Source: Zanthoxylum bungeanum
Lineage: Eukaryota > Streptophyta > Magnoliopsida > Sapindales > Rutaceae
Direction: 5' to 3'
Length of the DNA: 64,000 bases
Assembly (NCBI GenBank): GCA_019454045.1
Contig: SKCR01051205.1
Span: 186,001 to 250,000 of the forward strand
Below the pieces are notes generated by a model. That model did not search any database, was not told where the DNA came from, and worked only from the letters and a program-made list of their open reading frames with translations. Below are positions 46,071-59,838 of the stretch, piece by piece. Both the position numbers and the translations under genes were made by a program. Within the stretch, counting starts at the first letter, position 1. Each line of letters starts with the position of its first letter.

Positions 46071-48070
46071 TGTTGGGTTTCTATAAAGTCCGAAGATCGA
46101 TTTCAAGCAAAGAAACACATATGTGAATACTCGTAAAAGCATGGCGGAATCATACTTACAACGATCGGCTTTTGCAACGTGAGGAACAACAAAAATCTAC
46201 AAGCTTTGGTCCTCCAAGGTTCTCGGCTTTAGGCTCATTTTATGCTCCATTTTCGGTCCAAGCTCCAAGCTTTCGAATGGTGATTTCAAGCTCACAAGTT
46301 GGTTTCCCTATCACCTTCACAAGACCCCGAATGTGTGCTAGCACTCCGGAAAATTTGCCGCAAATCTTTCCTTGCTTCTCCTTTGTTCTCGGTAAAACCA
46401 GAAAAAATGAAGAAGAAATGGCCCAAGGCCGTGAGAGGGAAGAGGAAAGAGATAAGGAAAATGTGTTAAGTTTTTGGTTGTTGGAGAGTTGTGTATCTAA
46501 TACACAAAATGAATTTCAAAAATCCATTTACCAAATTTTTGCTTTCCAAAAGTCAAAAGGCATTAAAGCCAACAACCACCTCCATCACTATTCACATCAA
46601 AAGTGACTTGACATCACATCACTCAAAGTGACAAGTAATTTGACGCTTGATGTGACTTGTGGGCCGCACTTGAATTCGAAATGCGAGTGCGCCCGCAAAT
46701 ACTCCTGGGCTCGGGTTCGCTAACTCCGAATTAACGAATTTTCCGTTGCGACGTAATTAAATCTAATTAATTAAATAATTGTGCCTAGCAAAATTACTAT
46801 TCACATCGCTAACGAATTAATTCTAAATTAACTCGTTCGCCCGAATTAAAATCTAATTTCAATTCCGAGTCGAAATCCAATTTCGTATAATATATCGAAT
46901 ATATTATTTTATCGATTAATTCCAAATTAATCGTTCTCTCTCTTTAAATAATATTTTATCCCAGATAAAATATCTCTGTAATTAATCCCAAATTAATTTT
47001 CTCTCTTTAATTAATCCCAGATTAATAAAGTGCGAGTCATAAGTCATCGATGAATCTTCGGGAAGCGACCCATGAGATCCCCGGATATGTTGGCAGTAAA
47101 TACGGTCGTCAGACTATCCGAACATGTACGTACCTAGTACTACATTTTTACCGATTTACAAGACATGGTTTGCTTCTAGCAAAGCATCGTGCCTACCCAA
47201 TTCTCCAGAAATATTCTTACTGGAATATGTGATCTATATCAGGCGTAGTATACATAGTATTGTGTATTACGATCCAGTATTGGATGTCACGTGCAAGGCC
47301 TGGGGCTGGAAATGTGTCTGCCCGATACGAAGCACATATCGAATCTCTGGTAACTAGTCTCTATAATCAGATAAACATGACCGAATCATAATATCCCGAT
47401 AGCTGCAGCATATAAGAGCATTAGTTCTGTATCCTACGTGATCATCATCTCCACTATGACTGGAGTGATACTTTCGTCTCGACATCACACCCAATACACT
47501 ACGATTCTCAATATACCCAGAAGAGGCGTACACAGAACCGGTTAAAGCCCTGCACGACCAAAACCAAAGCATATTGATTGTCGCAAGTATTAGCGGTGCA
47601 AGTCTCAGGTTAATACCAAATACATCTACCCTAATTCGGACTTCCATAGACACATAGTCATACTACCAATGGAATTCCGAGGGGTCTATCCAGAGCGAAG
47701 CTGTTTCCGTACCATCGGTAAACACAACCTCCTATTACACTTGCATGAGTATCCTATACCCAAATATATGAGAACTACGTCGTTATGCTCCCATAACACG
47801 CACACGTGCAATACTAGTTTATTCGCATTATCGATGTCCAGTCTCGATAATACAACGACTAGGGATATTTAATGATTAAACCTTCGTGGATTGATACTGT
47901 CTCATATCATCTCAATCCGGAACTAATCATATGGACCTTTCATCATTTATACATCTTGGTAATCTAATTACAAATGATAAAAGAGCAATTTCCTTTGTCA
48001 CATAGTTAATTTATACAACAACACCATGATATGTACAAATAATGATGTTATGGGTCATAACTGTCCAATA
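46071..48070 (-). mobile_element. 3' LTR of copia element Z
   Basis: On the minus strand it begins TATTGGACAGTTATGACCC after the polypurine tract CCAAGTGGGAGAT and ends AAACCCAACA at 46071, 2.0 kb. Parts match 54013-55193 (same orientation) and 55194-57084 (inverted). The plus-strand open frame at 46172-46606 is antisense to the LTR and not intact in the other copy. Confidence 0.75.
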
Positions 48071-51000
48071 ATCTCCCACTTGGCCTATAGCCAATCACTC
48101 AAGTGTCCTACACTCGAACTATGTACGGTTCGCTCCAACTTCTGCTGAGGAAATGTTTTCGTCAGCGGATTTGCAAGGTTATCATCTGATGCGATTTATT
48201 CGATCATCAGATCACCACGATGTATGATCAGAACGAATCAGATGAATATTTGAAGTATGTATCTGGATCGTTGATGAGACCACTAATTCTTTAGCCTGCG
48301 CTGTAGCCTAACTCAGCTGCTAACAGAACTATATCTAATCTAATTAGATTATTATGAATCCAGAAGGCTTCTATTGCTGCCTCAGCTGCAGCAATAACCC
48401 GTTTTTGTTGTTTATTCGGCAACAGTATCTTGCATGGAAGATTTCCAACTCACTGTTCCGTTATTCAAACTTTATAGTACTGTTGTTGCGACTTATAGTC
48501 GTTTTATCGGTTTGGAAACTTGCAACGGTGAACCCAGTAACTTCAAGTTCTCCTTCTCCATAGTAGAAGAAGTCATCCTTAGTTCCTTTAAGATACTCAA
48601 GGATGTTCTTAACATCAATCCAATGAATATCACTTGGATTGGCCTGATTGTGACTGCATATGCTCAAAGCGTATGAGACACCAAGTCGCGTACATTTATT
48701 TCAATGTACGAGTTCTCAAGGAGTATCAACAACCTTTTAGATCTATCCCAGTAGATCTTTATTCCTAGAATAAAGGTTGTTTCTCCCAAGAATTCTACGG
48801 AGAATTTTTCATGAAAGCCAAGCTTTCACCGATTGTATTATGGGAATATCATTTCCAAGAAATGACATGTCATCATTTATATAGGACATTCACTGTCAGT
48901 GCGCTCCCACTAACCTTCTATTATACACAAGAATCAATTTCGTTTTGAATTAAATCATATATCATTATGATTACATCAAAGCGATAGTTCCAAGAACGCA
49001 ATACTTGCTTCAATCCATACATGGATCGAATAACATGCAAACCTTTGTTTGCTAGTTTTGGTACGACAAAACCGTTAGGATGTTATAAACATCCTCCAAA
49101 AGGTTTCCGTTAAGGAAAGCGATTTTCCCGTTCAGCTGTCATATTTCATAAATGAAACATGCAGCATCATCAAGCATTATCCAAATGGATTTAACCATGG
49201 CAACGAGTAAAAGGTTTCGTCGTAATCGATACAATATTGATAACGATACATTTTCGCTACAAGCCTAGCTTAGTACGTTGGTATGTTATCTTCCATGTAT
49301 GTCTTCCTTGAAGACTTATATAGTACCAATAGGCACAATGCCTTCCGGTACAACAACCAGTGTCCAAACTCGGTTGGTATACATGAATCCATTTTGGACA
49401 TCATGGAACTTTGTCATAATATGGAGTCGATACCTTGTATCACTTCCTCATGCGTAGTCAGTTCGTATTCCTTAATAAGATTGACATCTTTATGAGGTGA
49501 TATCAGAAACCCATACCTCCCAAGTTGTTTTCTGACTCTCTCCGACTATCGCGGTTCTTGTGTATTCGAAGATTATTGGTATAGTTTCATCCTTGATGAA
49601 CTATTTATGTTCCATTAAGGACTCGGTGCCTTGAACAGTATTACTCCGATTTTCATCGAGTTTTACTATCCTCCCACTTACCACTGCAATATCGGTATTC
49701 CTCTTAGGAAAATCGCATGGTGAGCAATAATTACATTGTTCTCTAGTGAGTTGTATAAGTACTATACTTTGGTTTCCCTAGGATAACCATTATTAGGCAC
49801 TTATCCGATTTGGGTTTTAGTTTGGTATCATCCAAACATATGCCTAGCATTCCCAAATCATCAGGAATGAGAAAACCCGATTTCCTTCCTGTTCATATCT
49901 AATATGAAGTCTGTCAAATAGATTTTTCATGAAACCTTATTCAAAATAATTTTTGCACTGTTTAAAGCTTATCCGTTGAAGGAAATGGTAGCTCAGAGCG
50001 ACTCATGATTAACCTTATGATGTCCAACAAAATTTGGTTTCTTAGTTCGGACACACCGTCAAATTGACATGTTCCGGGAGGAGTCCTCATTGAAAGAATA
50101 CTATACTCTTTCAAGTATACGAGAAACTTGTTGCTTAAGTATTTTCATCATGGTCTAACCGTGACGGTTTAATACTTTAGTCGATCTGTTTGTTTATTTC
50201 GTGTCGAAACTCTTTGAATTCATCAAAAGTTTACGATCTGTGTTTCACAAGAAACACATAACCATAACGTGATGCCACATCCGTAAAGGTCACGAAACAT
50301 TCATATCCACATCTAGCCTAGCTATACATGGGCCCACTTACGTCACTATGAATGAGAGATAACAGATCGGTGGCACTTGTACTTTTACCAAGTAAAATGT
50401 GTTTTTAGGCACTTTGCCCAATAAACTAGATTCGTAGACATTATTTGAATAGAGTCAAATCCGTCCTAGTATCCACTCTTCGAAAGTGTGGATATACGAG
50501 TCTTGTTAATTGTGTCCCAGACAACAATGCCACTTATAAGTCTCAACTGATTAAATCAGTTTGAGTTATTTGTTTGTCATGTTATATGTTTGAGATTTAT
50601 TTATATTCAAAATACAAATACTGTTATTCACATCTAATGTGTTTATCTCAATATCATCTTTATAAAATGAAACATTTTAGTGTTCTATAATATAAAGGTA
50701 TACCAGCAACGGGTTAAACCCTGATATATAGATAATGTCTCTAGTCTAACTAGGTACATTACAACAGTTTCCTAATTTAACTACACACCCGAAGGGTAGT
50801 TCCTCAACTTAGGTATCTACGGTTAAAACAGCGACTCTCGTCTCGTTTCCGATTCGTAGATAGATCTCAACTGAAGTCAGTCTCCTGCTCTCAGCGGATT
50901 CTGCACATTAGTACATATTTATGTACCACATCCAGTATCTAAAATCCAATTTTAATACTAGTAGTGAACATGTTGATGACAAACATATTTGAAGTCGGAG

Positions 51001-51300
51001 CCTTGCCCGTCTTCAATTCCTTCATGTTGCCTTGTCCATACGGCAGTCACGCTTCAGTGACCCCGTTTGCCACAGTTTTGGCAGACATCTTGGGATATGT
51101 CATTTGTCTTCCTAGAAGATTATAATGACTTTATCTTTGCCCCTTTTCACATCCCAGAGGCCTTTGGCCAAGCCTTGGCCTTCTAGAATATCGAAGAAAG
51201 AGGCGCATTGCGCTTCTTGCCTATTGCGAACTTTGGCTTTGTCTCCTTGAGTATAGCCATTAACTCTCCAAGAGTTTACTATTGCAATTTAATACTTCTA
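48071..51300 (-). pseudogene. Decayed copia gag-pol of element Z
   Basis: Minus-strand motifs occur in Ty1/copia order. Going from high to low coordinates they are a Gag zinc knuckle remnant CQNCGKRGH (about 51060-51090), the protease motif LDTGCGT (50920-50945), the integrase region HSDVSGPM and FVTFTDVASRYGYV (50270-50370), reverse transcriptase remnants, and the RNase H region QANPSDIHWIDVKNILEYL (about 48560-48660). The order with integrase before reverse transcriptase defines copia. Many stops and shifts interrupt it, so no product is expected. Confidence 0.75.
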
Positions 51301-53998
51301 AGATCTAAAGATAGATCTATGAAGATCCTTCAATTTCAATATCATACTATAAGAATCTAATCCTTAGTTCTAACTAAGAAATTAAGGAGTCTTTTTGGCA
51401 AGCACAATGGATTAAGCACTAAAGTTATCATCACATGAATATTCCAAATATCATGTTCTACTATTTGCTTAACTTCGGGCTTAGGCCTAAGATGTTATTT
51501 TATCAAATAAAGTAACTGCTTAGTTTTCAGGACTATCCTGATTTATTATTCCCAATTTGAAAATTAAAGTCGTTTAAAATATATTTTCACCCAAGATAAT
51601 ATTTTAAACACTAATCTTTCATTTTATCTTGATTCTAATAGTCCAACTATTTAATTAACGATTTTAGGTACTATTTATTATAATGATTACTATAGTCTAA
51701 CTATATAATCAACTATAATTAAATAGGTTAAATTCAATTATATTAATTACTATAATCCAATTATAAAATCAACTATTAATTGAAATGGTTAATTCAAATA
51801 TATTGATTACTATAATCCAGTTATAAAATCAACTATAAATGAAATTAGTTTGAATACAGTCCAACTGTTCTAATTTAAAACAACATTAAATATTAGTCGA
51901 AATATTTGAAATGAGCGTGTATGGCAAGTAACTAAACGAATATTGCAAATTTAATACTTGTCTCCCACTATTTTTCGGTGAGCCTCTAACCCTCTGTTGA
52001 GTACTCGGGAAACCTTGTTTCCTAGTGGGCTAGGATCCCGTTAAATAACACACAATCTTGACTTTGGCCAACAAATTGTATGATAATTAACTAGGTAGAT
52101 CTCTAAGATCAATTGGATCCCATCCAATTCCTAGATCCAGTAGGTGGACATCCAATTCCGAAACATATATCTTATATATGCCAATATATCCAATATATTG
52201 CCTAACCTTTTTCCACTGAATCAACTAAGCCTTGGCTTTGGCACAATAAACTTAGTGATCCCAGTTAAGCGGAACCCATTGACCTTGGAAAGCTTCGTAA
52301 TCAGTGTCGATGGACAAGAAGTGATCTTGACTTTGGCCAACAAATCACAACTTGGACAAGACACCAATATGGAACAAATCTTTCATGATTCAAACACATC
52401 CGCGACGGACAAAGGTCTTGACTTTGGCCAACAAAATAGTGCTAGTCTTGGATCTTGAGTAAGAATCACTCAATGGATGGAAAAACGCTTAATATGATTT
52501 GAGGGTTTTTTTTTTTCGCGTAATTGGCAACCAATTAATTATCTTTGTTAAGGTCTCATCATCATACACCCTTAAAAATGCATTCTAAACACATAATAAG
52601 ACGCATATAAATAAATATAATAATGATATGCGGATTGATACTTAAACACATTGTTCCTAGAACAAATCTCTCACTTTCCTCTCTCCCGCTAGCACAAGTA
52701 TTACTTCTACCCGATTACATAACACTTCTAAAGAAACCTCATTTACATTGAGGGGAATAGGTTAGAAGAGAAATACAAAGAGTAAGGAGGTAATAGGCTG
52801 GACACGCAGGTCCAATTAATAAATTCTAAATTTATTACAATAATTTCCAAAATTGCCCTCACCCATCTAATATCCATCTGATATACATTATTCATACATC
52901 ACATCCATGTATTCACACAAGCATGTTATCAATCAATCTAATCCAATTAATTAATCTGATAATTAATGACCATCCAATGTTCAAACAACGATTTGATTTT
53001 GCGCGAGTCCGACTCGTTTTGCAAATAAGTACTCAAAGTACGAATTCTTGAATTAAATTAAACTACAACATTAAATCCAATTTAATTTGTATTTAATACT
53101 AATTCTATATTTAATTCTAAATTAAATATTTACACTTTATTAACGAACCTTTACGACTTAGATTCCAAATCTAATCGTTACGGGTCTCAAAGCTCGATTA
53201 ACATCCAATGTTAATTTAATTAAAGTCCAATGGGATTTTAATTAATTTCTTAAGGCATTGACTTTTGTTCAATATGGGTCAAACCCAAATACCAAAGCCC
53301 ATTTAAGGAATCACCCTTATTTGCCAAGAAACCAATTTAGGCCCATTAGGCCCAATTAAAATTAAAGGTCCATTAAGTCATAATTGGACTTTATGGATAT
53401 GGTTTTGGGCCCAATTGGATCCAACCAATTAGCCTAAACCAAACTTGGCCCAACCAAGCCCATTAAGCCCAATTACAACTTTAAAAGCCCAATTCCAAAT
53501 TTAAGCCCAATTAATTTAATTTCAAAATTCCAAATTTCATAATTAAATTAACCAAAGTGTATGCCATAATTAATTAACCAAATTAATATTTCCAAAACAC
53601 CAATTAGCCTAATTAATTATGCTTATTATCATCAACACATGTCCAACACATTTGAATAAAAAAATCAATCATTTTCATGCTTCAAAGCCTCGACATTCAT
53701 GGGGTTTTTATGTCCGATTTCGTTTTCAATCCAATTGAATTTTAAATCAACATTACCCAATTGTTTCAAGTCATCCAATGATCAAAGAAACAAAAAATAC
53801 CATGACTTAGGGCATATTCTAATTTCGGCCAAGCCTCAACATTTGGGCAAAAATTGATCCAATAAACTTTTCATGAAATTGATCATGCACAACTTCAATA
53901 CAACATCATTCAAGCATACTCAATCAATTAATTTTATCAAATCATGCTCAAAATAATTTTACCCAAATTTTACCCTAACCAAGTTTCATGGTCAAAAT
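51301..53998 (-). other. gag start and leader region of element Z
   Basis: AT-rich, decayed sequence between gag and the primer site. It contains three identical copies of TCTTGACTTTGGCCAACAAA (52056, 52325, 52416) and a run of AAGCCCAATTA-like phrases at 53280-53515. The open frame at 52144-52458 reflects the first repeat region and is not recognised. Confidence 0.5.
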
Positions 53999-54011
53999 GG
54001 CTCTGATACCA
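53999..54011 (-). other. Initiator tRNA-Met primer-binding site of element Z
   Basis: The minus strand reads TGGTATCAGAGCC, a perfect match to the common plant copia primer site, beside the LTR end at 54013. Confidence 0.85.
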
Positions 54012-54012
54012 T

Positions 54013-55193
54013 TGTTGGGTTTCTATAAAGTCCCAAGATCGATTTCAAGCAAAGAAACACATATGTGAATACTCATAAAAGCATGGCGGAATCATACTTA
54101 CAACGATCGGCTTTTGCGACGCGAGGAACAACAAAAATCTACAAGCTTTGGTCCTCCAAGGTTCTCGGCTTTAGGCTCATTTTGTGCTCCATTTTCGGTC
54201 CAAGCTCCAAGCTTTCGAATGGTGATTCCAAGCTCACAAGTTGGTTTCCCTATCACCTTCGCAAGACCCCGAATGTGTGCTAGCACTCTGAAAAAATTTG
54301 CCACAAATCTTTCCTTGCTTCTCTTTTGTTCTCGGCAAAACTAGAAAAAATGAAGAAGAAATGGCCCAAGGCCGTGAGAGGGAAGAGGGAAGAGAGAAGG
54401 AAAATGTGTTAGGTTTTTGGTTGTTGGAGAGTTGTGTATATAATACACAAAATGAATTTCAAAAATCCATCCACACAAGTTGTTGCTTTTAGAGTGCTTG
54501 GATGTAATGAAGATCGCCTAGCTTCCAATATATTACCTCCCAAGCTGAAGGCTTGCTCAACCGCAACGGTGGAAATAGGTGCTGCCAATATCTCTTTAGC
54601 AATAATAGATAAAACAAGATATATATTTTGATGCTGTTTCCACCATTCAAGGATTTTAAAATTTTTACTACATAAACTTTAATTAGAAAACTCAAAATTT
54701 GTAGATAAATAATTATCTAATTCATGGTTATTAGTTGTTGTCGTATCCCTAGATTTTTTATTTCGTTGCAATAACCAACGATCCCATGCGCTAAGTCTTG
54801 TTTGAATTCCGAGGGGTCTATCCAGAGCGAAGCTGTTTCCGTACCATCGGTAAACACAACCTCCTATTACACTTGCATGAGTATCATATACCCAAATATA
54901 TGAGAACTATGCCGTTATGCTCCCATAACACGCACAGGTGCAATACTAGTCTATTCCGCATTATCGATGTCCAGTCTCGATAATACTACGACTAGGGATA
55001 TTTAATGATTAAACCTTCATGGATTGATACTGTCTCATATCATCTCAATCCGGAACTAATCATATGGACCTTTCATCATTTATACATCTTGCTAATCTAA
55101 TTACAAATGATAAAAGAGCAATTTCCTTTGTCACATAGTTAATTTGTACAACAACACCATGATCTGTACAAATAGTGATGATATGGGTCATCT
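54013..55193 (-). mobile_element. 5' LTR of element Z, with its middle replaced
   Basis: Positions 54013-54470 match 46071-46530 and 54804-55190 match 47674-48055. The LTR middle of about 1.14 kb is absent and a 333-bp hAT fragment stands in its place. Confidence 0.75.
54471..54803 (-). pseudogene. hAT transposase C-terminal (dimerisation) fragment
   Basis: Minus-strand readings give ELDNYL, then KILEWWKQHQNIYLVLS, AKEILAAPISTVAVEQAFS and GGNILEARRSSLHPSTL. These are the standard blocks of the hAT-family C-terminal dimerisation domain. A stop and a frame change separate the first block from the rest. No N-terminal or catalytic part is present, nor clear hAT terminal repeats. It sits where the middle of a copia LTR should be, so it arrived by insertion with deletion or by repair using transposon DNA. 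Confidence 0.8.
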
Positions 55194-57084
55194 CAGTCCA
55201 CGAAGGATAAATCATTAAATATCCCTAGTCAGAGTATTATCGAGATTGGACATCGATAAATACGTAAAAGACTAGTATTACACTTGTGCGCGTTGTGAGG
55301 GCACAACGACATAGTTCTCATATATTTGGGTATAGGATACTCATGCAAGTGTAATAGGAGGTTGTGTTTTACTGATGGTACGGGAAACAGCTTCGCTCTG
55401 GATAGACCCCCTCAGAATTCCATTGGTAGTATGACTATGTGTCTATGGAAGTCCGAAATTAAGGTAGGTGTATTTGGTCTTAACCTGAGACTGGCACCGC
55501 TAATACTTACGACAATCAATATACTTTGGTTGCGGTCGTCCAGGGCTTTAACATGTTCTGTGTACGCCAATGCTGGGTATATTGAGAATCGTAGTGTGTT
55601 GGGTGTGATGTCAAGACGGAAGTGTCACTCCAGTCATATGGAGATGATGGTCACGTAGGATACGGTACCAGTACTCTTAAGTACTGCAGTCATCGAGATA
55701 AAATGACAAGGTCATGTTTATCCGATTATAGAGACTAGTTACCAGACATCCGACATGTGCTTCGTACGGGGCAGACACAATTTTATCCCCAGGCCTAGCA
55801 CGTGATCATCTGATACTGGACAGAAATACGCAATACTAAGTATACTACGCGTGATATAGATCCTTTATTCCTGTAAGGATATTTCCGTAGAATTGGGTAG
55901 GCATGGCGCTTTGCTAGAAGCCAACCCTATCTTGTAAATAGGTAAAACGTAGTACTTGGTACTTACATGTTCGGATAGTCCGACAACCGAATTTACTGCC
56001 AACATATCCGGGGATCTCATGGGTCACTTCCTAAAGATTCACCGATGACGTATGACTCGCGCTCTAAATTAATCTGGGATTAATTTGAAGAGAGAGAAAG
56101 TTAATCTGGGATTAATTACGGAGATATTTTATCTGGGATAAAATATCAATTAAAGAGAGATAGCGATTAATTTGGAATTAATCGATTAATTAATATATTT
56201 GATATATTAAACGAAATTGGATTTCGACGCGGAATTAAAATTAGATTTTAATTCGGGGAAACGAATTAATTTAGAATTAATTCGTTAGCGACGTGAATAG
56301 TAATTATGTTTGGCATGATTATTTAATTAAATTAAATTTAATTACGTCACAACGGAAAATTCGTTAATTTGGAATTAGCGAACCCGAGCCCGAGATTATT
56401 TGCGAGCGCATTCGCATTTTGAATTCGAGTGCGGCACGCAAATCAAATCAAGCGTCAAATCGCTAGTCGCATCTACCGTCACATCATTCGTCAATCAAGT
56501 GATAGATGTCTTTCACTTTGAGTGATTGACGCAAGTCACTATTCATGAGTGATGTAAGTTGATGGATGTGGTGGTTGGCATTAATGTTTGACCTTTGGAA
56601 AGAGAAAGTTAGTAATTGAATTTTGGAAATTCAAAATTGGTATAAGATAAACAATTTTCTTTAACCAAAACTCATCTCTCTCTCCTCTCATTTCTTCTTT
56701 CTCTCCACATGCCCAAGGGGCTAAAAACCTTCTGGTTTGCTGTTAAAACCGAGAGCCAAAGGGAAGCACAAGAGTCACGATTTTGTGGCAAAATCAGGAG
56801 TGCTAGCACACTACGATGTCATGCGAAGGTGATAGGGAAGTCTACCCATGAGCTGGGAATCGTTTGACGAAGCTTGGAGCTTGACAAAAGAGCTCAAAAA
56901 CCAACAATGGAGGAGGCCGAATCTGTGACCTGTGAGCAGTCCACTGCCGAGCAGAAATCAATTTTTTGTTGCCTCCCGCGTCGCTCAACCGATCGATGTA
57001 AGTATTCCGAAATTTCGTCGTTAATTTGTATTCGCACATATTTCATGCTTGTTTATGATCTTGGGACCTTAGCTAAAACCAACA
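55194..57084 (+). mobile_element. Inverted copy of the element Z LTR
   Basis: The sequence is the reverse complement of the Z LTR from about 47890 downwards, more diverged toward its end near 57084 (AAAACCAACA). It lies head-to-head with 54804-55190, giving an inverted repeat with arms of roughly 215 bases around a spacer of about 175. The first 190 bases of this LTR are missing. Confidence 0.7.
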
Positions 57085-57305
57085 ATGCCTTGGATCTATT
57101 GTACTAATTAGATTAGTATAGAAAAATAAGAGCTTGGTCAACGCAATTTGTTTTGTGGATGTTTTCTGCATTTTCCAGCTCCTGGAAACTGGGTTACGTC
57201 GCAACGCAACTCCTTTGCGCATCGCGACATGCCCATTAAAACTGACAGAGGCTATTGCCTCGATCACGTCGTGATGCAAACCTCTTTGCGTCGCGACGCC
57301 ACATT
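57085..57305. other. Spacer with GCGTCGCGACGC-type palindromes
   Basis: No coding region. It holds CGCATCGCGAC and TGCGTCGCGACGCC, close to palindromes found in the Athila-like LTR near 12672. Confidence 0.5.
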
Positions 57306-59838
57306 TGTTGGGGTTTTGAGCGATGGGCACGGCGGAAGCACGATTCGGTCGAAATTGTAATTTAAAACTTTTTCAAATTACCGAATAAATTATTCAATAG
57401 CTAATATGAATAATTTATTCATATTTCACCTAAACCTATTTATTCAATATCAAATATTGACATAAATAATGTTGAAATTTCGCGAAACTTTTACGAAAAC
57501 TATTTTTCCTCAAAATGATGCAAAACGCGTTTTCATCTGAACTGGCCACCTGAAACTTATGGAGACTGCCCAGGTCAGCCCCAATAGTGTCAGGGCAGTT
57601 CATGGGCTGCCTGAAGAGTGATGGATTCACTGTTTGGACATCTGTCACCCAGTTGGCTCAAAATCCACCTGGTAACGCCGTTTTTGATCGTTTTCGCTTA
57701 TTTCAACTCCGAAACACTTTCCAGAAATTATTCCAACTCCCAAAACACATCCAATACATTCAAAAGACAATATTTTCATCACCAAAAATAAAACACTTCC
57801 AGGTCTGATCCAGAAAACAAATTTTCCAAATTTCATGCTTTAAATCCAATTTTCAAGACTAAATCAATTAATCTCAACACCAATTCAAAGTCACCACACA
57901 TGAAGAACTCTAGAATAATTCTAGGCATAATAAGAGTGACTATCACACTCTATAATGACAACAAGGTTTTCCAACAACATATTGAAATAATATTACAATA
58001 ATATTGCCCAAAACTACTTCACACATGCACTAATTCTTTCATTTCATCATCCACAACCAAATGCCCCAAAAATTCAGATTTGAAGGAACCCTAGAACATT
58101 TCTAAATCATAAAGAAACAAGAAATTAAATTTCTAAGCTTAGGTTTTTTGAAACTTACCTTAAATCTCCCAAATCCTTAGCTTTTTTCTTTGATTTTTCC
58201 TTCAAATCTTCATGGAATCATCAAACAAAATTGAAACCCATTTTTCTTTCAAACTTTCGGCCATGGTTGATTCAACAAGAGAGAGAAAACAATTTTTTCA
58301 TTTTAAAAAAGGAGAAGACCGACTTTTCAAAGGGGAAAATGTCCATTTGTAAATTTAATCTAATTAAATTATATTAGACTTTATCTTAACCAATCAAAAT
58401 TGCACATATAAAGTCCAATTTAAATCATGCCAAGTGCACCAATAATAAATGGACAAATTCCATAACATTTATGGAAAAAGTTTATTAATTAATAATTCAA
58501 ATATTCAACAATTAAATATCCAAATAATTAATTAATGTAATTATTATTATATATGTATTTTATTTATAATAAATAACAAATACATATATTTATGGCATGT
58601 GTCAAAATCTCATTTGATGAATAATTAATGTGTATCTAATCGTATTATGTATCAAATATAAATACACAATAATTATTATCGGACAAAATCCCCTAATGTA
58701 TGTGTTATCGTTTAACCGATTAAACGATCCGTATTTAACTCACTTAATCTGGTGAAGTATTCTGAATAATCTATATTATTCATATCATATTGCCTAAGTG
58801 CTCAACGAGTACACTTCATATTGTGGGACTCTCTAAATTTAGGTTTATCCATCACAAAATCCAATTTCGTGTCCATAATCCACTAATTCATGGATTATGA
58901 CGACCACGGATAATCTCGTTAAACTATGCAAGTCGAGGTCATTGCATACGTATAATCCATATGTCACAGGCTATCCATATTATACCTGGGGTATAGATAA
59001 AAACATCAAACCCGTTTGGTATAATATAGTCGACTATCAATTTACGATCTCTAAATAACACTCGAAACATATTTCCGAAGTTATATCACGGCCATGGATT
59101 TACTAGATCGTAAACACTTGCTGGATGTCTATGCCTTGTACACAGGACTGACAGATCTTATCTTGATACGCACTGGATATCATGAGCATCAGTCCACACC
59201 CAATGAATAGGCGGAGGTCTGATCATGAGTAGATCATTGACGTGACTGCCATCAAAGTGTGGATGATAACTCATATATCTCATTGTGGTATCTCAAGTCG
59301 AAATACCATTATGTTTGCTCAACTCGAGAAGGTTCCTATTTACGTTGGTGTACCATCTATTAGGAAACCTTCAGTGAGTCGTTCAGTGTCTTATCAAATA
59401 AATACCTACATGTCTATACGAGTCTCCCGAGACTCATGGTTCATTGGGATAAACCATCGGACTAAGTCACGATATACGACATGTACTGGTCTCAGCGGAT
59501 TTTACTAACCAACCCGTGTTAGCAAATCTTGACCATGAACTTTATTTAAGGATATACATCTTATAGGGCGCTTCCCAATATCAATTACAAGCTACGTTGT
59601 AATTGCGTACTATACTGTAAATCCTATGGTCTTTATCTAATATACATGTATCACTAAATCAGATTTAGTTTCGATCTAATCATAATCAGATATCTAATCA
59701 TAATTAGATCGAGTAAGTGTATAAAAGACAAAGGTGCTATCATTAAATTAAGTAATATTATGGAAAATTGAATTGCTCGTATTTATGAATCGGACATAAA
59801 TACGATCCGGATTAGCACTCCGAGCACCAACCCTAACA
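57306..59838 (-). mobile_element. LTR of copia-type element, family X, copy 2
   Basis: It starts TGTTAGGGTTGGTGCTCGGAG on the minus strand and ends CCCCAACA, 2.53 kb, and matches 16403-19163 throughout. The polypurine tract CAAGTGGGAGAAAT precedes it. The plus-strand ORFs in it are not conserved in copy 1. Confidence 0.75.

Noticed and set aside
57148..57360. ORFs spanning 56842-57836
   Set aside because: They cross LTR boundaries and contain no recognisable motifs; chance open frames.
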